DNA from: Rhodopirellula sp. SM50 | Lineage (GTDB): Bacteria; Planctomycetota; Planctomycetia; Pirellulales; Pirellulaceae | Reading direction: 5' to 3' | DNA length: 64,000 nt | Assembly: GCF_002289565.1 (NCBI RefSeq) | Contig: NZ_NTFY01000060.1 | Coordinates: forward strand, 248,001-312,000 | Shown: one piece after another, positions 54,040 through 63,008 of the stretch | Position numbering within the stretch: position 1 is the stretch's first letter | Layout: the number at the start of each line of letters is the position of its first letter | Program-made: the position numbers and the translations under genes | Notes under the pieces: generated by a model | What the model was told of the DNA's origin: nothing | Databases searched by the model: none | Seen by the model: the letters and a program-made list of their open reading frames with translations, nothing else

Positions 54040-55067
54040 TGAGCTACGACACGATCACGTTGGTCTGGTTTTTCCTGCTCGGTGTTTTACTGACCGGGTA
54101 CGCGATCCTGGACGGATTCGATCTGGGGGTCGGGATCCTGCATCCATTCATCGCCAAAGATGATCGTGAGCGGCGGTTGGTGATGAACTCCATCGGACCG
54201 CTATGGGATGGCAATGAAGTCTGGTTGGTGACCTTCGGCGGGGCGTTGTTCGCTGCGTTCCCCAACGCCTACGCCACGGTGTTCAGCAGTTTTTACGCCG
54301 CGTTCCATTTGCTGTTGACGTGTCTGATCGGCCGCGCGGTCAGTTTGGAATTCCGTTCCAAGGTGCATTCGACCACTTGGCGACGATTTTGGGACACGGT
54401 TTTTTTTCTCTCGTCGATCACCGCGGCGGCACTGCTCGGAATCGCCGGCGGTAACGTGATGGCCGGTATGCAAGTCGGCCCGATGTTCCGATACGAGGGC
54501 GGGTTGCTGGACCAGTTGTACTGGTATCCGTTGCTGGTAGGGACGCTCACCGTGTCCTTGTTCGCGCTGCACGGGTCGATTTATCTCTTTCTCAAGACAG
54601 AAGGCGAGCTGCAGCAGCGGGTGCGGAACCGGATTCTTCGACTGTTTTATTGTTTTGCGGGATTGTACGCGGTGGTCACCATCGCCACCTGGTTGCACGT
54701 CCCGCACGCGACCGAAACGCTGACCCGGCATCCATGGCTGTGGATCGTTCCGGTGCTCAACGCGTTGGCGGTGTTGAACATTCCACGGGCGATGCATTTG
54801 GGCAAACCCGGCTACGCGTTTTTTACTTCGTCGATGGTCATTGCCGCGTTGGCGTCACTGTTCAGCGTCGCGATCTTTCCCAATTTCGTGCTTTCGACGA
54901 TCGATCCGGCGTACAGTGTGACGCTGGAAAACGCCCGCAGCAGTCACCAGACGCTGATCACCATGCTGTGGATCGCGTTGATCGGCATGCCCTGCGTGGC
55001 CAGTTACACGATCACGATCTACTGGATCTTTCGCGGCAAGGTGCAACTGGATTCGAACAGCTATTGA
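54039..55067 (+). CDS. cydB: Cytochrome bd-type ubiquinol oxidase subunit II
   Basis: A 342-aa inner-membrane partner of CydA. The ATG at 54039 overlaps the cydA stop (TGATG) and has GAGGAG just upstream. The start [34 protein letters not shown] is the CydB signature, followed by IGPLWDGNEVWLV, a motif near the heme site. Eight transmembrane segments are visible. No cydX-like small subunit and no cydDC exporter follow. A low-oxygen or stress respiratory role is expected. Repeat family D begins 27 bp after the stop. Confidence 0.95.
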   Translation: MSYDTITLVWFFLLGVLLTGYAILDGFDLGVGILHPFIAKDDRERRLVMNSIGPLWDGNEVWLVTFGGALFAAFPNAYATVFSSFYAAFHLLLTCLIGRAVSLEFRSKVHSTTWRRFWDTVFFLSSITAAALLGIAGGNVMAGMQVGPMFRYEGGLLDQLYWYPLLVGTLTVSLFALHGSIYLFLKTEGELQQRVRNRILRLFYCFAGLYAVVTIATWLHVPHATETLTRHPWLWIVPVLNALAVLNIPRAMHLGKPGYAFFTSSMVIAALASLFSVAIFPNFVLSTIDPAYSVTLENARSSHQTLITMLWIALIGMPCVASYTITIYWIFRGKVQLDSNSY

Positions 55068-55093
55068 GGGGGCCGCGGAAAAGGGATGCAGTA

Positions 55094-55180
55094 ACCGTTG
55101 GTGTTTAGCCTTTAGGCGATTCCCGTTCGCTGCTACGCAGCGACAGGGGGCGGCTAAAGCCTGCACACCAACACGTATGC
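55094..55180. repeat. Family D palindromic repeat, copy 2
   Basis: Starts AACCGTTGGTGTTTAGCC, with the central CGCTGCTACGCAGCG palindrome, and ends GGCTAAAGCCTGCACACCAA. It is the second copy of the element at 25146, in the same orientation, and lies between convergent cydB and the DUF1559 lipoprotein gene. Confidence 0.87.
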
Positions 55181-55223
55181 CCGTGCCATTTGTACCTGCC
55201 CCCTTTTTAAAGCTGACAGAGCG

Positions 55224-57374
55224 TTAGTCGTCGTCGTTTCGGCGTGCTGCGCGTCCACCTTTGGCGGCGATCGAGGTGAGGCTTTTGGTGAGATCGACGC
55301 CGATTTCATCAGCCAGTTGAATGCACAACGCGATGGGGCTGCGGGCATCCGATTCGTCAGCTTCTTTCAAACGGTTTTCGACGTGAATTCGATCGAGCGA
55401 CTCGGGCAGTCGCACGATTGCTTGGGAGTACCACATCACGGCGCGATCTTCGGCGCCCTGGCGGTAGGCGCCGGATCCGCGTCGGCTGAGTTCCCACCAG
55501 GCGTCGCCGAGTGCGACTTGATCGATCGCACGCGACGCCCCGCGGAGGTCCATCTTGACGACTTCGACCAGATCGCCGCCGGTGCCATCGGCAACCAGGG
55601 GCAGCCCGGTTTGCCAATCCCCTTTGATGAAGCACAGGAAGCTACCGAAGGCGGCCCCTGCGGCGACGTCATCGGGGTTGCTGCGAAACCGCACCAGATC
55701 GTCGACGGATTGGTCGTACTCACGTTTGGCCGTTCCGAGCTGTGTTCTCAAACGCGTCAACAAACGCGAAACCTTGTCTTCACGATTGCTTGAGGTGAAT
55801 CGGTTTGCGATGCGTGCGACGGAGCTGGCCAGCATGTATTCGTTTTCGCGAATGCCTGTATAGATCACGGGAATCGCCCGTTTGAGAATGCCGTCGCCCT
55901 TGACGATGCTCGCGTCGCGGCTGGCGGTTTCTTCACCGAAGGCTTGGATCCATTTCAAATTCTCGCGAAACGAGTCGACTTCGAATCGGGCCACGCGTTG
56001 GTCGATGGCTTTGATCAACAGGGTTCCGTCATTGGATTCGATGGCCAGTCGGAGCGCGGCCTGTTGCAGCGCAAACGCGCCGGACGGATCGGCTTCCATG
56101 TCATCGGCAAGGGTGACAAATTCAGAAGCCAGCTTTCTTTTTTCGTCGGTGCTCTTGGCGTGTTGGATCTTGTCGCGGAAAATGTCTCGCAGTTTGTTTT
56201 GGGCAGCGGTGAGTTCGATCGCCGAGGGAACGGGTTCTCGCGTCATCGCCGGATCGTCGACCATCAGCGGCAAATCGATCCCCATGTCGACTTGTGGTCT
56301 GATGATGTCGTCGGCCATTTCGGCGACTTGATCGGGTGCCAGGGACGCTTCGGGTTCGGGGTCGTCTTCGGCTTGTTCGACCGTGATCGCACGATGGATG
56401 TCACCGGCGCGGAGCGCGTCACTTTTTTCGTAGGTCATCGCCTGAAAGAGCTGCGCGTCGCTGAGTCCCTGCTCAAGTAGCACGGGGAAGCCGTTGGCCC
56501 AGAGGGCGAACGTGCCATCGATGCGCAGTTTCCCGAGGTAAGGGCTCATCTTCATCGGCGATTTCGGATCGAAGTCCTTCGGTTCGGTCCAGTGGACGGC
56601 GTGCGCGTCGTTGACCTCCACCAACATGATGGTGTTTTCGGGACCGTCGTCGATCATGGCCGGCGTGAGTGCCCTGTTTTCACCGAAGATAAAGGCGGAA
56701 TCGACCGGCAGCTGATAGTTCGTCTTGACGTCAAAACGCTCGGGTGAGACGAAGGCATCGGGGATGTACTGCAGCAGGTCTTTGTTGGGTGGCATGTTCC
56801 AAGCGCGACTGAAGTCAAACTGCTTGTACAATTCCTCGTGACCCAGGTAGGGCAACAATTCGACTCGCCACGAAAGCGTCGGGACCCCACCCGAATTGGT
56901 CGTGTAAGACTTGGGGTAGTGCCCTTTTTCATCCAGGTAAAGGGCCAGCGCTTCGTTGATCCGTTGCAGGTTCTCAAACGCTCTTCGTCGGCGGCCGTCA
57001 GCGGTCAACTCGGTTTCGGGTTGGCGTTGCGAGATCGGTCGGATGCCGATCGTTTCTGCCAAACTGGTTCCGTTATCGTCCTTGCCGGATTCGCTTTCGG
57101 CAATTTCTTGAGTCGGCGTGTCTTTGGGCAGCGCAGACGCAACACTGGTCTTTACAATTTGCGGGCGCGGCTTGGCAACCACCGGATCGGCGGCGGGTTC
57201 GGCGGCCGTCGCCGGCTTCTCGGCGGCGTTTTGACTGGCAACCTCCTGGTTGGCGGTTCCGCCACCGCGATCGCGTTGTGCATGTTTGAGGAACAGGTCT
57301 TGCTGACTTTCGCCGCATCCCTGAATCAGGCCTAACAGACAAATGAGGGCTGTATAGCGGAACGATTTCGACAT
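55224..57374 (-). CDS. DUF1559-domain lipoprotein
   Basis: A 716-aa exported lipoprotein. The start at 57374 (MSKSFRYTALICLLGLIQGC) places the lipobox Cys at residue 20. A low-complexity Ala/Glu/Pro-rich linker (to about 115) precedes a DUF1559-like domain: ENLQRINEALALYLDEKGHYPKSY, LSWRVELLPYLGHEELYKQFD, DDGPENTIMLVEV and IDGTFALWANG. The rest is long alpha-helical repeats. DUF1559 proteins normally bear a prepilin leader; here the domain is on a lipid anchor. It is the last gene of the pilin-DUF1573-PilM-like operon (53 bp after it), so it may be an assembly or docking factor. Function unproven. Confidence 0.8.
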   Translation of the reverse strand: MSKSFRYTALICLLGLIQGCGESQQDLFLKHAQRDRGGGTANQEVASQNAAEKPATAAEPAADPVVAKPRPQIVKTSVASALPKDTPTQEIAESESGKDDNGTSLAETIGIRPISQRQPETELTADGRRRRAFENLQRINEALALYLDEKGHYPKSYTTNSGGVPTLSWRVELLPYLGHEELYKQFDFSRAWNMPPNKDLLQYIPDAFVSPERFDVKTNYQLPVDSAFIFGENRALTPAMIDDGPENTIMLVEVNDAHAVHWTEPKDFDPKSPMKMSPYLGKLRIDGTFALWANGFPVLLEQGLSDAQLFQAMTYEKSDALRAGDIHRAITVEQAEDDPEPEASLAPDQVAEMADDIIRPQVDMGIDLPLMVDDPAMTREPVPSAIELTAAQNKLRDIFRDKIQHAKSTDEKRKLASEFVTLADDMEADPSGAFALQQAALRLAIESNDGTLLIKAIDQRVARFEVDSFRENLKWIQAFGEETASRDASIVKGDGILKRAIPVIYTGIRENEYMLASSVARIANRFTSSNREDKVSRLLTRLRTQLGTAKREYDQSVDDLVRFRSNPDDVAAGAAFGSFLCFIKGDWQTGLPLVADGTGGDLVEVVKMDLRGASRAIDQVALGDAWWELSRRGSGAYRQGAEDRAVMWYSQAIVRLPESLDRIHVENRLKEADESDARSPIALCIQLADEIGVDLTKSLTSIAAKGGRAARRNDDD

Positions 57375-57427
57375 GTTGTCAGTGCTGCGTTGCGTTGAAC
57401 CAGACACGTTACTCTCTCTTTGAACGT

Positions 57428-59599
57428 TTAGATGTCGCATAGAATTCGCTTGACCCAGCCGTGTGTCAGGGCTCCACCACCACAGCACCATGTTTGCTGA
57501 ATGTCGAATTCGTCGTGTTGTTGGCATTGGTCATTGACCAGTTTGGACAGTCTTCCGCGCATCTCATCGATACGATGTTCGACGCCTTCGAATTGAGTTT
57601 CCGGATGCTCCAAAGACGCGGGGTTGCGTTTCAGTGTTTCTGCCTCGGAGTGTGTCGTTTTTGTGGTTCGGCTGATCAAGCGAGTGAATTCGTTACCGCC
57701 CGATTCAAAGGCCCAGAACCAGCATGACACGCTGCTGACGATGATCGCGATGGTCATTTCCGCGCCACAGTCAAACAGAGCCACGGTCGGCAACTTCGCG
57801 TCGGCGCGGTCCTCGGTTTGATTCAGTTCCAACTGATCGGCGAACTCAAATGCGGCAAAATTCATCAGGGCGATTGGTGTCGCTTGCAAGCCACTGACGG
57901 GCAAACCGGCCAAGCTGAGATTTTCGAGATAGCGATCAACGAATTGCTTCTTTGCGGCCGACACAAACGCCGGGCGTCCGATCGCGGTCAATTCGTCTTC
58001 GGGAAGGGGGGCAATCCATCGCACGCAAGCCACTTCGTCCAGCGGCAGCGGAATCCGAGACTCCACCTCTTTTTCGAACATTCCTTTCACTTGCTTGTCA
58101 GCGATCGGAGGCAATTTGACGAAGCGTGAAACCAGCTCGCGGGCAGGGAAACTGACCCAGACGGGCGTCGATTCGACATCGTGCTGGTCCATGAACGTTG
58201 CGATCGCCGTCCGGATCGACTCGTCCAATGTGGATTCGGCAGTGCTTCGCGTCAGCGGGGCGTCGAAGGAGAATTTGTGACATTCCGCCAAACGTGGCCG
58301 TTGATCGCTGGCCAGTTCCAAGCAAACCGCTTTGATACCTGACGCGCCGATATCGAGCCCCCAGCATCGTTCTGCTTTCTTGCGGCCGAGTCGTTTCAAC
58401 AAGCCTTTCTTGGGAGAGAAATCGTCTTGGAAACGCCCCAGCCCGAGCCCCTGCAGTGCCAGGCCGATGGCGGCGTTGAATTGACCGGGTGAGGCGCGGA
58501 GTGCGGCGTTGTCCTCCAGATCGATGCTCGTCGGAAATGCCAGGATTCCCAGTGAACCGCCGACCCAGCTGCGCGGTTTGACCTCCAATGGTGCGAACAG
58601 GTCGCGAGGCGTCGACCGGGCCGCTTTGACCTGTTGGCTGAGCCGTTGGAGCATCTTGACCGCTCGGGGGTCACCGCCAGATTGCTCGCTCCAGAGTTTT
58701 GAAATCCGCCCCAGGGTCGGGGTCGCAAAGGGTTCACCGCTGAATTGGTTGGCCAGCCATCCGATTCGTTCGACCGTCTGATGCAGGTCGAGATAGGCTT
58801 GGTTGCGTGCGATCGCGGGGACGCATTGCAGGATCTCCGCGGCCGCGGTGGACTTGTGATTTTGGTGCAGCGTGGTCGCTTTGGTGACCAGCTTTTTGCC
58901 CACCTTGCGGGCCAGGTTGGCGACCGTCTCGTCATCCGGTTTGAGTTCCAACAAGCGGTCCAGAATGGCTCCTGATGTGGCCCAGTCCCGTTTCTGAAAC
59001 GCCTCCTGCAGTGATTGCTCGGCATCGTTGAGCTGTTGGAGCAACAGCCTGGATTGCTGCAGTTGACGTTCCGCCTCGGGCGTCATCAATTTCGGCGACA
59101 ATGCAGAGAGCAATTCGACGACGCGTGCCGAGTCTCCCGATTCGTAGGCCTGTTGTGCCGCTGCGATCCGCTCCGACGCCGAGCCACATTCTTGCTCAGC
59201 GATCCGGTCAATTTTTTGTTGTGCCGTTGTCGCTTGGGTGATCACGTCTTTGAATCGGTAATCCTTTTCACGCGTGACGACGGCCAACAGCCCTTTCGAT
59301 CTTTCAAAATCGCGTTCTTTCGCGGCATCGATCGCATCGGCGATCTTGGCTTCCAGATCTCGTTTGCGTTTGGATAGCGAGCCGATTAGATCTGATCCGC
59401 AATTGCCGCAAAACGACTGCGTCAACAACACGGGCTTGCTGCATTGGGCGCAGGGTTCGAGGAGTGCATGCCCGCAACCGGCGCAGAATTGACCGCCCGA
59501 TGGATTGGTCGCGTCGCACGCACCGCAAGTCATCTTGCCGGACGGCTGTGTCGGGCTTGTCGACGGGGTGATCTGATCAACAGGTGAAGAACTAGACAT
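57428..59599 (-). CDS. Zinc-ribbon protein with PilM-like actin-fold domain
   Basis: A 723-aa protein. Two zinc ribbons come first: Cys25/28 with Cys39/42, and Cys50/53 with Cys64/67. A helical region follows to about 340. Residues 410-723 are an actin-like ATPase resembling PilM of type IV pili: CWGLDIGASGIKAVCLE (phosphate-1 loop), VSFPARELVSRFVKLPPIAD, FEKEVESRIPLPLDEV, VALFDCGAEMTIAIIV and CCGGGALTHGW, then an abrupt end. The segment FNAAIGLALQGLGLGRFQDD, which in PilM comes at the C-terminal end, lies before the actin-like part (374-393). It may act in assembling the pilin-like protein encoded in the same operon. Confidence 0.83.
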   Translation of the reverse strand: MSSSSPVDQITPSTSPTQPSGKMTCGACDATNPSGGQFCAGCGHALLEPCAQCSKPVLLTQSFCGNCGSDLIGSLSKRKRDLEAKIADAIDAAKERDFERSKGLLAVVTREKDYRFKDVITQATTAQQKIDRIAEQECGSASERIAAAQQAYESGDSARVVELLSALSPKLMTPEAERQLQQSRLLLQQLNDAEQSLQEAFQKRDWATSGAILDRLLELKPDDETVANLARKVGKKLVTKATTLHQNHKSTAAAEILQCVPAIARNQAYLDLHQTVERIGWLANQFSGEPFATPTLGRISKLWSEQSGGDPRAVKMLQRLSQQVKAARSTPRDLFAPLEVKPRSWVGGSLGILAFPTSIDLEDNAALRASPGQFNAAIGLALQGLGLGRFQDDFSPKKGLLKRLGRKKAERCWGLDIGASGIKAVCLELASDQRPRLAECHKFSFDAPLTRSTAESTLDESIRTAIATFMDQHDVESTPVWVSFPARELVSRFVKLPPIADKQVKGMFEKEVESRIPLPLDEVACVRWIAPLPEDELTAIGRPAFVSAAKKQFVDRYLENLSLAGLPVSGLQATPIALMNFAAFEFADQLELNQTEDRADAKLPTVALFDCGAEMTIAIIVSSVSCWFWAFESGGNEFTRLISRTTKTTHSEAETLKRNPASLEHPETQFEGVEHRIDEMRGRLSKLVNDQCQQHDEFDIQQTWCCGGGALTHGWVKRILCDI

Positions 59600-59643
59600 C
59601 TCGAATTTCGTGACGAAGAACTAAAGCGGGTGAAGCATCCTGG

Positions 59644-60846
59644 TCAATCGGCATCAAAATCACCGACAACGCCGTACACGGGCAGCCAGTTGGAATACGA
59701 CTTCATCTCGGGATCACCGATTTGAATGTAACCATGCTGCTCGGCGAGATTGAAGCGCCGATACGGGCAGCCTTTGGGAATCGAAATCCGCAGCCGATAA
59801 CTGCCTTCGGTCTCGAGTGGCTGGAGTTCGGCTTGCAGTTCTTTCGGCTCGACGTCCAGCACCGCGATGTTTCGGGAGCGATCGGCACGTGAGCGGACGA
59901 CGACAAACAGATCGTGTTGCTCGTTGTTCTCCACGGTGCCGAAATCGACTCCGGTGCGACGATCGACGTTGGGCCCGTAAAAGCCGATCGGTGGACGAAC
60001 TCGACCTCCAAAGTCCAGCTTGCATTGCTGTTGCTGGCCGTCGACCTCGACCGTCAATTCGAGTTGGTCGCTGTAGTGGCCGTAGTCCTTGGCTTCCATT
60101 TCAACGGTGATGCGACTGGCCACCGTTGCCGACCGGTCGCCGAGAGTCTGGTCACCGCGCGTCTGCTGGTCGATCGGTTCGGGAACAGCGACCCACTGAA
60201 GATCAAATGCCGGATTGGAAACATCGACGACGTTCAAACGCTGCGCCAGCTGGCTGTAGATCACAAAGTCGACCGTCGATGCCTGTCCCATGTCATGGCT
60301 GCCGAAGTCGATCGCTCCGGGAAGGACCAGCTCTTTTCGTTGTCGACTTGAAACCGACAAGACGAGCGTCTTGTTCAGCGGATCGTTGGTCGCAATTGTC
60401 ACCCTGCCTTGGAAAGGCTCGGTCGACGGTTGACTGCTGGTAACCCATTGGATCGTGCATCGAGTGGATTCACCCGCTGAGAGTCGCTGTTCTTCCAATT
60501 GGGCCGTTAAACGATCCGAACTGGTCTCGCGGATTCGAAGATTCAACTCGGCATCGCCGACGTTTTCGATCTCGACGGTGTGCCGCAAGGTTTCCTCCGG
60601 ACGGACCCAGCCGAAGTCGTGCACCGCGGGCCACGCACGTGCCGATGGGCGGGGCTTGTTTTGATACGTTTCTCGCAGAATGGCTTGCCTGTCCAATTCC
60701 GCGACACGCTGATCGTAGTCATCGCGTCGGCTGTCGGGGACGCCCCACGGCTTGTAGCTGACGACCTGGGTGAGGGCCAGTGCGAAGGAGGCAAACCCGA
60801 AGACCAGGCCGCCGAAGACGAGCAGTCGTTTTGTAAATTGATTCAT
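59644..60846 (-). CDS. DUF1573 protein
   Basis: A 400-aa exported protein with an N-terminal hydrophobic anchor (LLVFGGLVFGFASFALALTQVV). At about 75-180 lies a DUF1573 module, HDFGWVRPEETLRHTVEIENVGDAELNLR, an immunoglobulin-like beta-sandwich, with a second, weaker module later (IDFGSHDMGQASTVDFVIYSQ) and a third (GVDFGTVENNEQHDLFVVV). Such repeats occur in extracytoplasmic proteins of planctomycetes and Bacteroidetes with unknown roles. It is the second gene of the pilin-like operon, after a 117-bp gap with a strong hairpin, and precedes the PilM-like gene by 44 bp. Confidence 0.85.
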   Translation of the reverse strand: MNQFTKRLLVFGGLVFGFASFALALTQVVSYKPWGVPDSRRDDYDQRVAELDRQAILRETYQNKPRPSARAWPAVHDFGWVRPEETLRHTVEIENVGDAELNLRIRETSSDRLTAQLEEQRLSAGESTRCTIQWVTSSQPSTEPFQGRVTIATNDPLNKTLVLSVSSRQRKELVLPGAIDFGSHDMGQASTVDFVIYSQLAQRLNVVDVSNPAFDLQWVAVPEPIDQQTRGDQTLGDRSATVASRITVEMEAKDYGHYSDQLELTVEVDGQQQQCKLDFGGRVRPPIGFYGPNVDRRTGVDFGTVENNEQHDLFVVVRSRADRSRNIAVLDVEPKELQAELQPLETEGSYRLRISIPKGCPYRRFNLAEQHGYIQIGDPEMKSYSNWLPVYGVVGDFDAD

Positions 60847-60881
60847 TCCAGTCTTTCACATTGCTGCGTCGATTCAACACG

Positions 60882-60918
60882 AGAGACCCCCATGGCATGG
60901 TGTGCCATGGAGGTCCCC
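60882..60918. promoter_or_regulatory. Strong hairpin between the pilin-like gene and the DUF1573 gene
   Basis: On the minus strand GACCTCCATGGCA (60915-60903) pairs with TGCCATGGGGGTC (60897-60885): 13 bp with one wobble and a five-base loop, extendable by further pairs at the base. There is no T run. The position, between an abundant-type pilin gene and downstream assembly genes, fits a partial terminator or an mRNA-stabilising processing hairpin that sets different expression levels. Confidence 0.7.
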
Positions 60919-60963
60919 AAAAGTGACAGTTCTGCGCTCTCGTTTGACAGAAAGCGTTCGCGA

Positions 60964-62223
60964 TCAGTTCTCTTCGAACTGGCCCTTGAAGGAGCTTTCG
61001 TCCAGGAACATGCCGCTGAACATTTCAGCCGGCTGCAGTTCGACCGTGCTGCCGGCGTATCCGACACCCGAGTAATCGGTCAAGTTGTCGGGGACGGGGA
61101 AACCGGGGTTCAGGTAACCGTCGCCGTTGGCGTCTTGGAACAGTTGGACCGAACCGTCACCCATCAAGATGTTCGCTCCGCCGCTGTGGATGGCGAACCA
61201 GTCACGCGTGTCTTGCAGGTAGAAACCCGAGGGGCTCGTGTCGTCAGATCCCAAGGGGGCTTGGCAATTGACGGTCGATGGGGCGCCGCGTTCGCAGTTG
61301 ATTTGCTCGACCATCGAAACTCCGGCGTTGAGCAAGATCAAACGATTGTTGGTCGTCGCCAAGTAAGCGGGGCCGTCGTTGAAGGCTTCTGCGAGCAGCA
61401 TCCCGCGGGGCAGTTCTTCTTTGGTGTTCGGAACGTCGGTGCCGAGAATCGCTTCGTCGACGTCACCGGGGCCGGCGTCGCCGAGCAACGGAATGTTGCT
61501 CGTCGCGATGCGGCTGCGATCCAAGACCGAAGCCATCAGCGGTCCGCTGGTGTCTTGACGCTCTTTGAATTTTCCACCGGTGGACGAAACGATCTCGCCC
61601 GCCGTGCTGTCGTATTCCATGATCGGAGCGACGCGAACGAGGAAGTAGCCTGCCGCGTAGTTGGTCATGTAACCCTGGTCCACGTACAGCCCACCGACAT
61701 ACTCGGCGGCACTGTTGTATTGGGTCGCACCGACGGTCACGGGGTTGGCCGCAAAGTCGACCGCTGCGTTGGACGAATCGAACATGCGATCGGCCGCTCC
61801 GGCACGCATGCGAGTCCAGCTGTTACCGGCCGACGGGCCAACCGTCACTCCGTTGCCCGACGTCGAGATGCCGATCAGGTCATTCAACTTTTCAAGTGCC
61901 TTGGCGGGGTTGCTGGGGCACAACATGTCACCGGGGATGGCCGATCCGCTGTTGACCAGGTCGGCGACCCAGCCGTAGGTGTCCATGTCACCGTCACGCT
62001 CGAAGTCGGAGGCACCGGTGCTCAAGCGGCCCAGCGGGTCGCGGTCGGAGAACGTGTACATTCCGATTCCGAACTGACGCAGGTTGCTCGAGCACTGGGT
62101 GCGGCGAGCGGCTTCACGAGCCTTGGTCAGGGCCGGCAACGCCAACGCGGCCAGCAGGGAGATGATGGCGATCACCACCAACAGTTCGATCAGGGTGAAA
62201 CCTGATTTTCGCATACGCGACAT
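60964..62223 (-). CDS. Prepilin-type protein with H-X9-DG motif
   Basis: A 419-aa exported pilin-like protein. The ATG at 62223 follows AAGGAATT, a fair ribosome site. The leader [32 protein letters not shown] has the prepilin cleavage site between Gly and Phe. [17 protein letters not shown] follows the helix. The H-X9-DG motif is [15 protein letters not shown], near the C-terminus. It is the first gene of a four-gene minus-strand operon that includes a PilM-like ATPase; this gives a pilin-like substrate and an assembly factor together, unlike the lone DUF1559 gene at 14872. Confidence 0.92.
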   Translation of the reverse strand: MSRMRKSGFTLIELLVVIAIISLLAALALPALTKAREAARRTQCSSNLRQFGIGMYTFSDRDPLGRLSTGASDFERDGDMDTYGWVADLVNSGSAIPGDMLCPSNPAKALEKLNDLIGISTSGNGVTVGPSAGNSWTRMRAGAADRMFDSSNAAVDFAANPVTVGATQYNSAAEYVGGLYVDQGYMTNYAAGYFLVRVAPIMEYDSTAGEIVSSTGGKFKERQDTSGPLMASVLDRSRIATSNIPLLGDAGPGDVDEAILGTDVPNTKEELPRGMLLAEAFNDGPAYLATTNNRLILLNAGVSMVEQINCERGAPSTVNCQAPLGSDDTSPSGFYLQDTRDWFAIHSGGANILMGDGSVQLFQDANGDGYLNPGFPVPDNLTDYSGVGYAGSTVELQPAEMFSGMFLDESSFKGQFEEN

Positions 62224-63006
62224 TTCGAATTCCTTGTTTGGATTTCTGTGGACGGGGAAACAGTCCTCGCCCAAAATGGGGAACGATTTCGAGCAGTCGG
62301 CTGGCGGTCGAACCGGGTGGTGACGCGGGATCGTTGACAGTGATCGCGTCGCACCCTGACCTGCCGGCCGGCTTCTCTTTACTTTTAAAACTCCAGTGCA
62401 TCGGCGTGGACGTCACGCCGATGACAGGCGTATTCAAGCGGGAGCTGGATCTGCTGCAATCTCAAACCGATTGAATTGCGTCAGACTTCATCGTTCCTTC
62501 GCATTGCGTCCGCAACTCCTTCACATCGCTCGGCGCAGTCGTCATACGAGGCGAAATTCGAGGTGCAACCCAAACACTGGCTTCATGAAGCCTTCACAAT
62601 TGGTGAAGGTGGTGGCGTGCGAGATGGCTGCTCGAGGGAGAGGGCGGCGGCGTAGGGGCGGCGGCCTGCCCGATTGATTCGGGACAGGTGGTTGACGTCA
62701 TCCGATCACACGTGAGATCAGCCGATTCGCGCGAGCGTTCGGGCCTGCCGCACGAAGAAAACGCAGCGGGGCCCGTAGGCTGGCGCCAAACGGCTGATCC
62801 CGAGAAGCCGCCAAGGGAATGGAAGCCGCCAAAATTCTGCGAATGAATGCACGTTTCAGCGGAATGATGTTGAGCAGCCCAGGCGGGGCCTGGTGGAGGT
62901 CGCTGCACTTGCTGGGGACGCAAGCTGGAAGCTTACGCCACTTGCCGGGGACGCAAGCTGGAAGCTTACGCCACTTGCCGGGGACGCAAGCTGGAAGCTT
63001 ACGCCA
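62224..63006. other. Long intergenic region, no convincing gene
   Basis: 783 bp upstream of the pilin-like gene, likely holding its promoter and leader. GCGGCGGCGTAGGGGCGGCGG at 62645-62665 is GC-rich low complexity. Open frames here (for example 62594-62923 minus) are rich in Pro, Ser and His and look non-coding. The end holds three family-B repeats (62923-63008). Confidence 0.5.
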
Positions 63007-63008
63007 CT
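62923..63008. repeat. Three family B repeats next to the DUF1080 stop codon
   Basis: Three direct copies of GCAAGCTGGAAGCTTACGCC with GGGGAC between them (about 62929, 62958 and 62987), period 29 bp. On the minus strand the first copy begins GTGGCGTAAGC, its first G being the last base of the DUF1080 TAG stop codon. Confidence 0.95.

Noticed and set aside
62594-62923. 109-codon minus-strand open frame
   Set aside because: Pro/Ser/His-rich, no motif, overlaps low-complexity sequence and lies in the leader region of the pilin-like gene.
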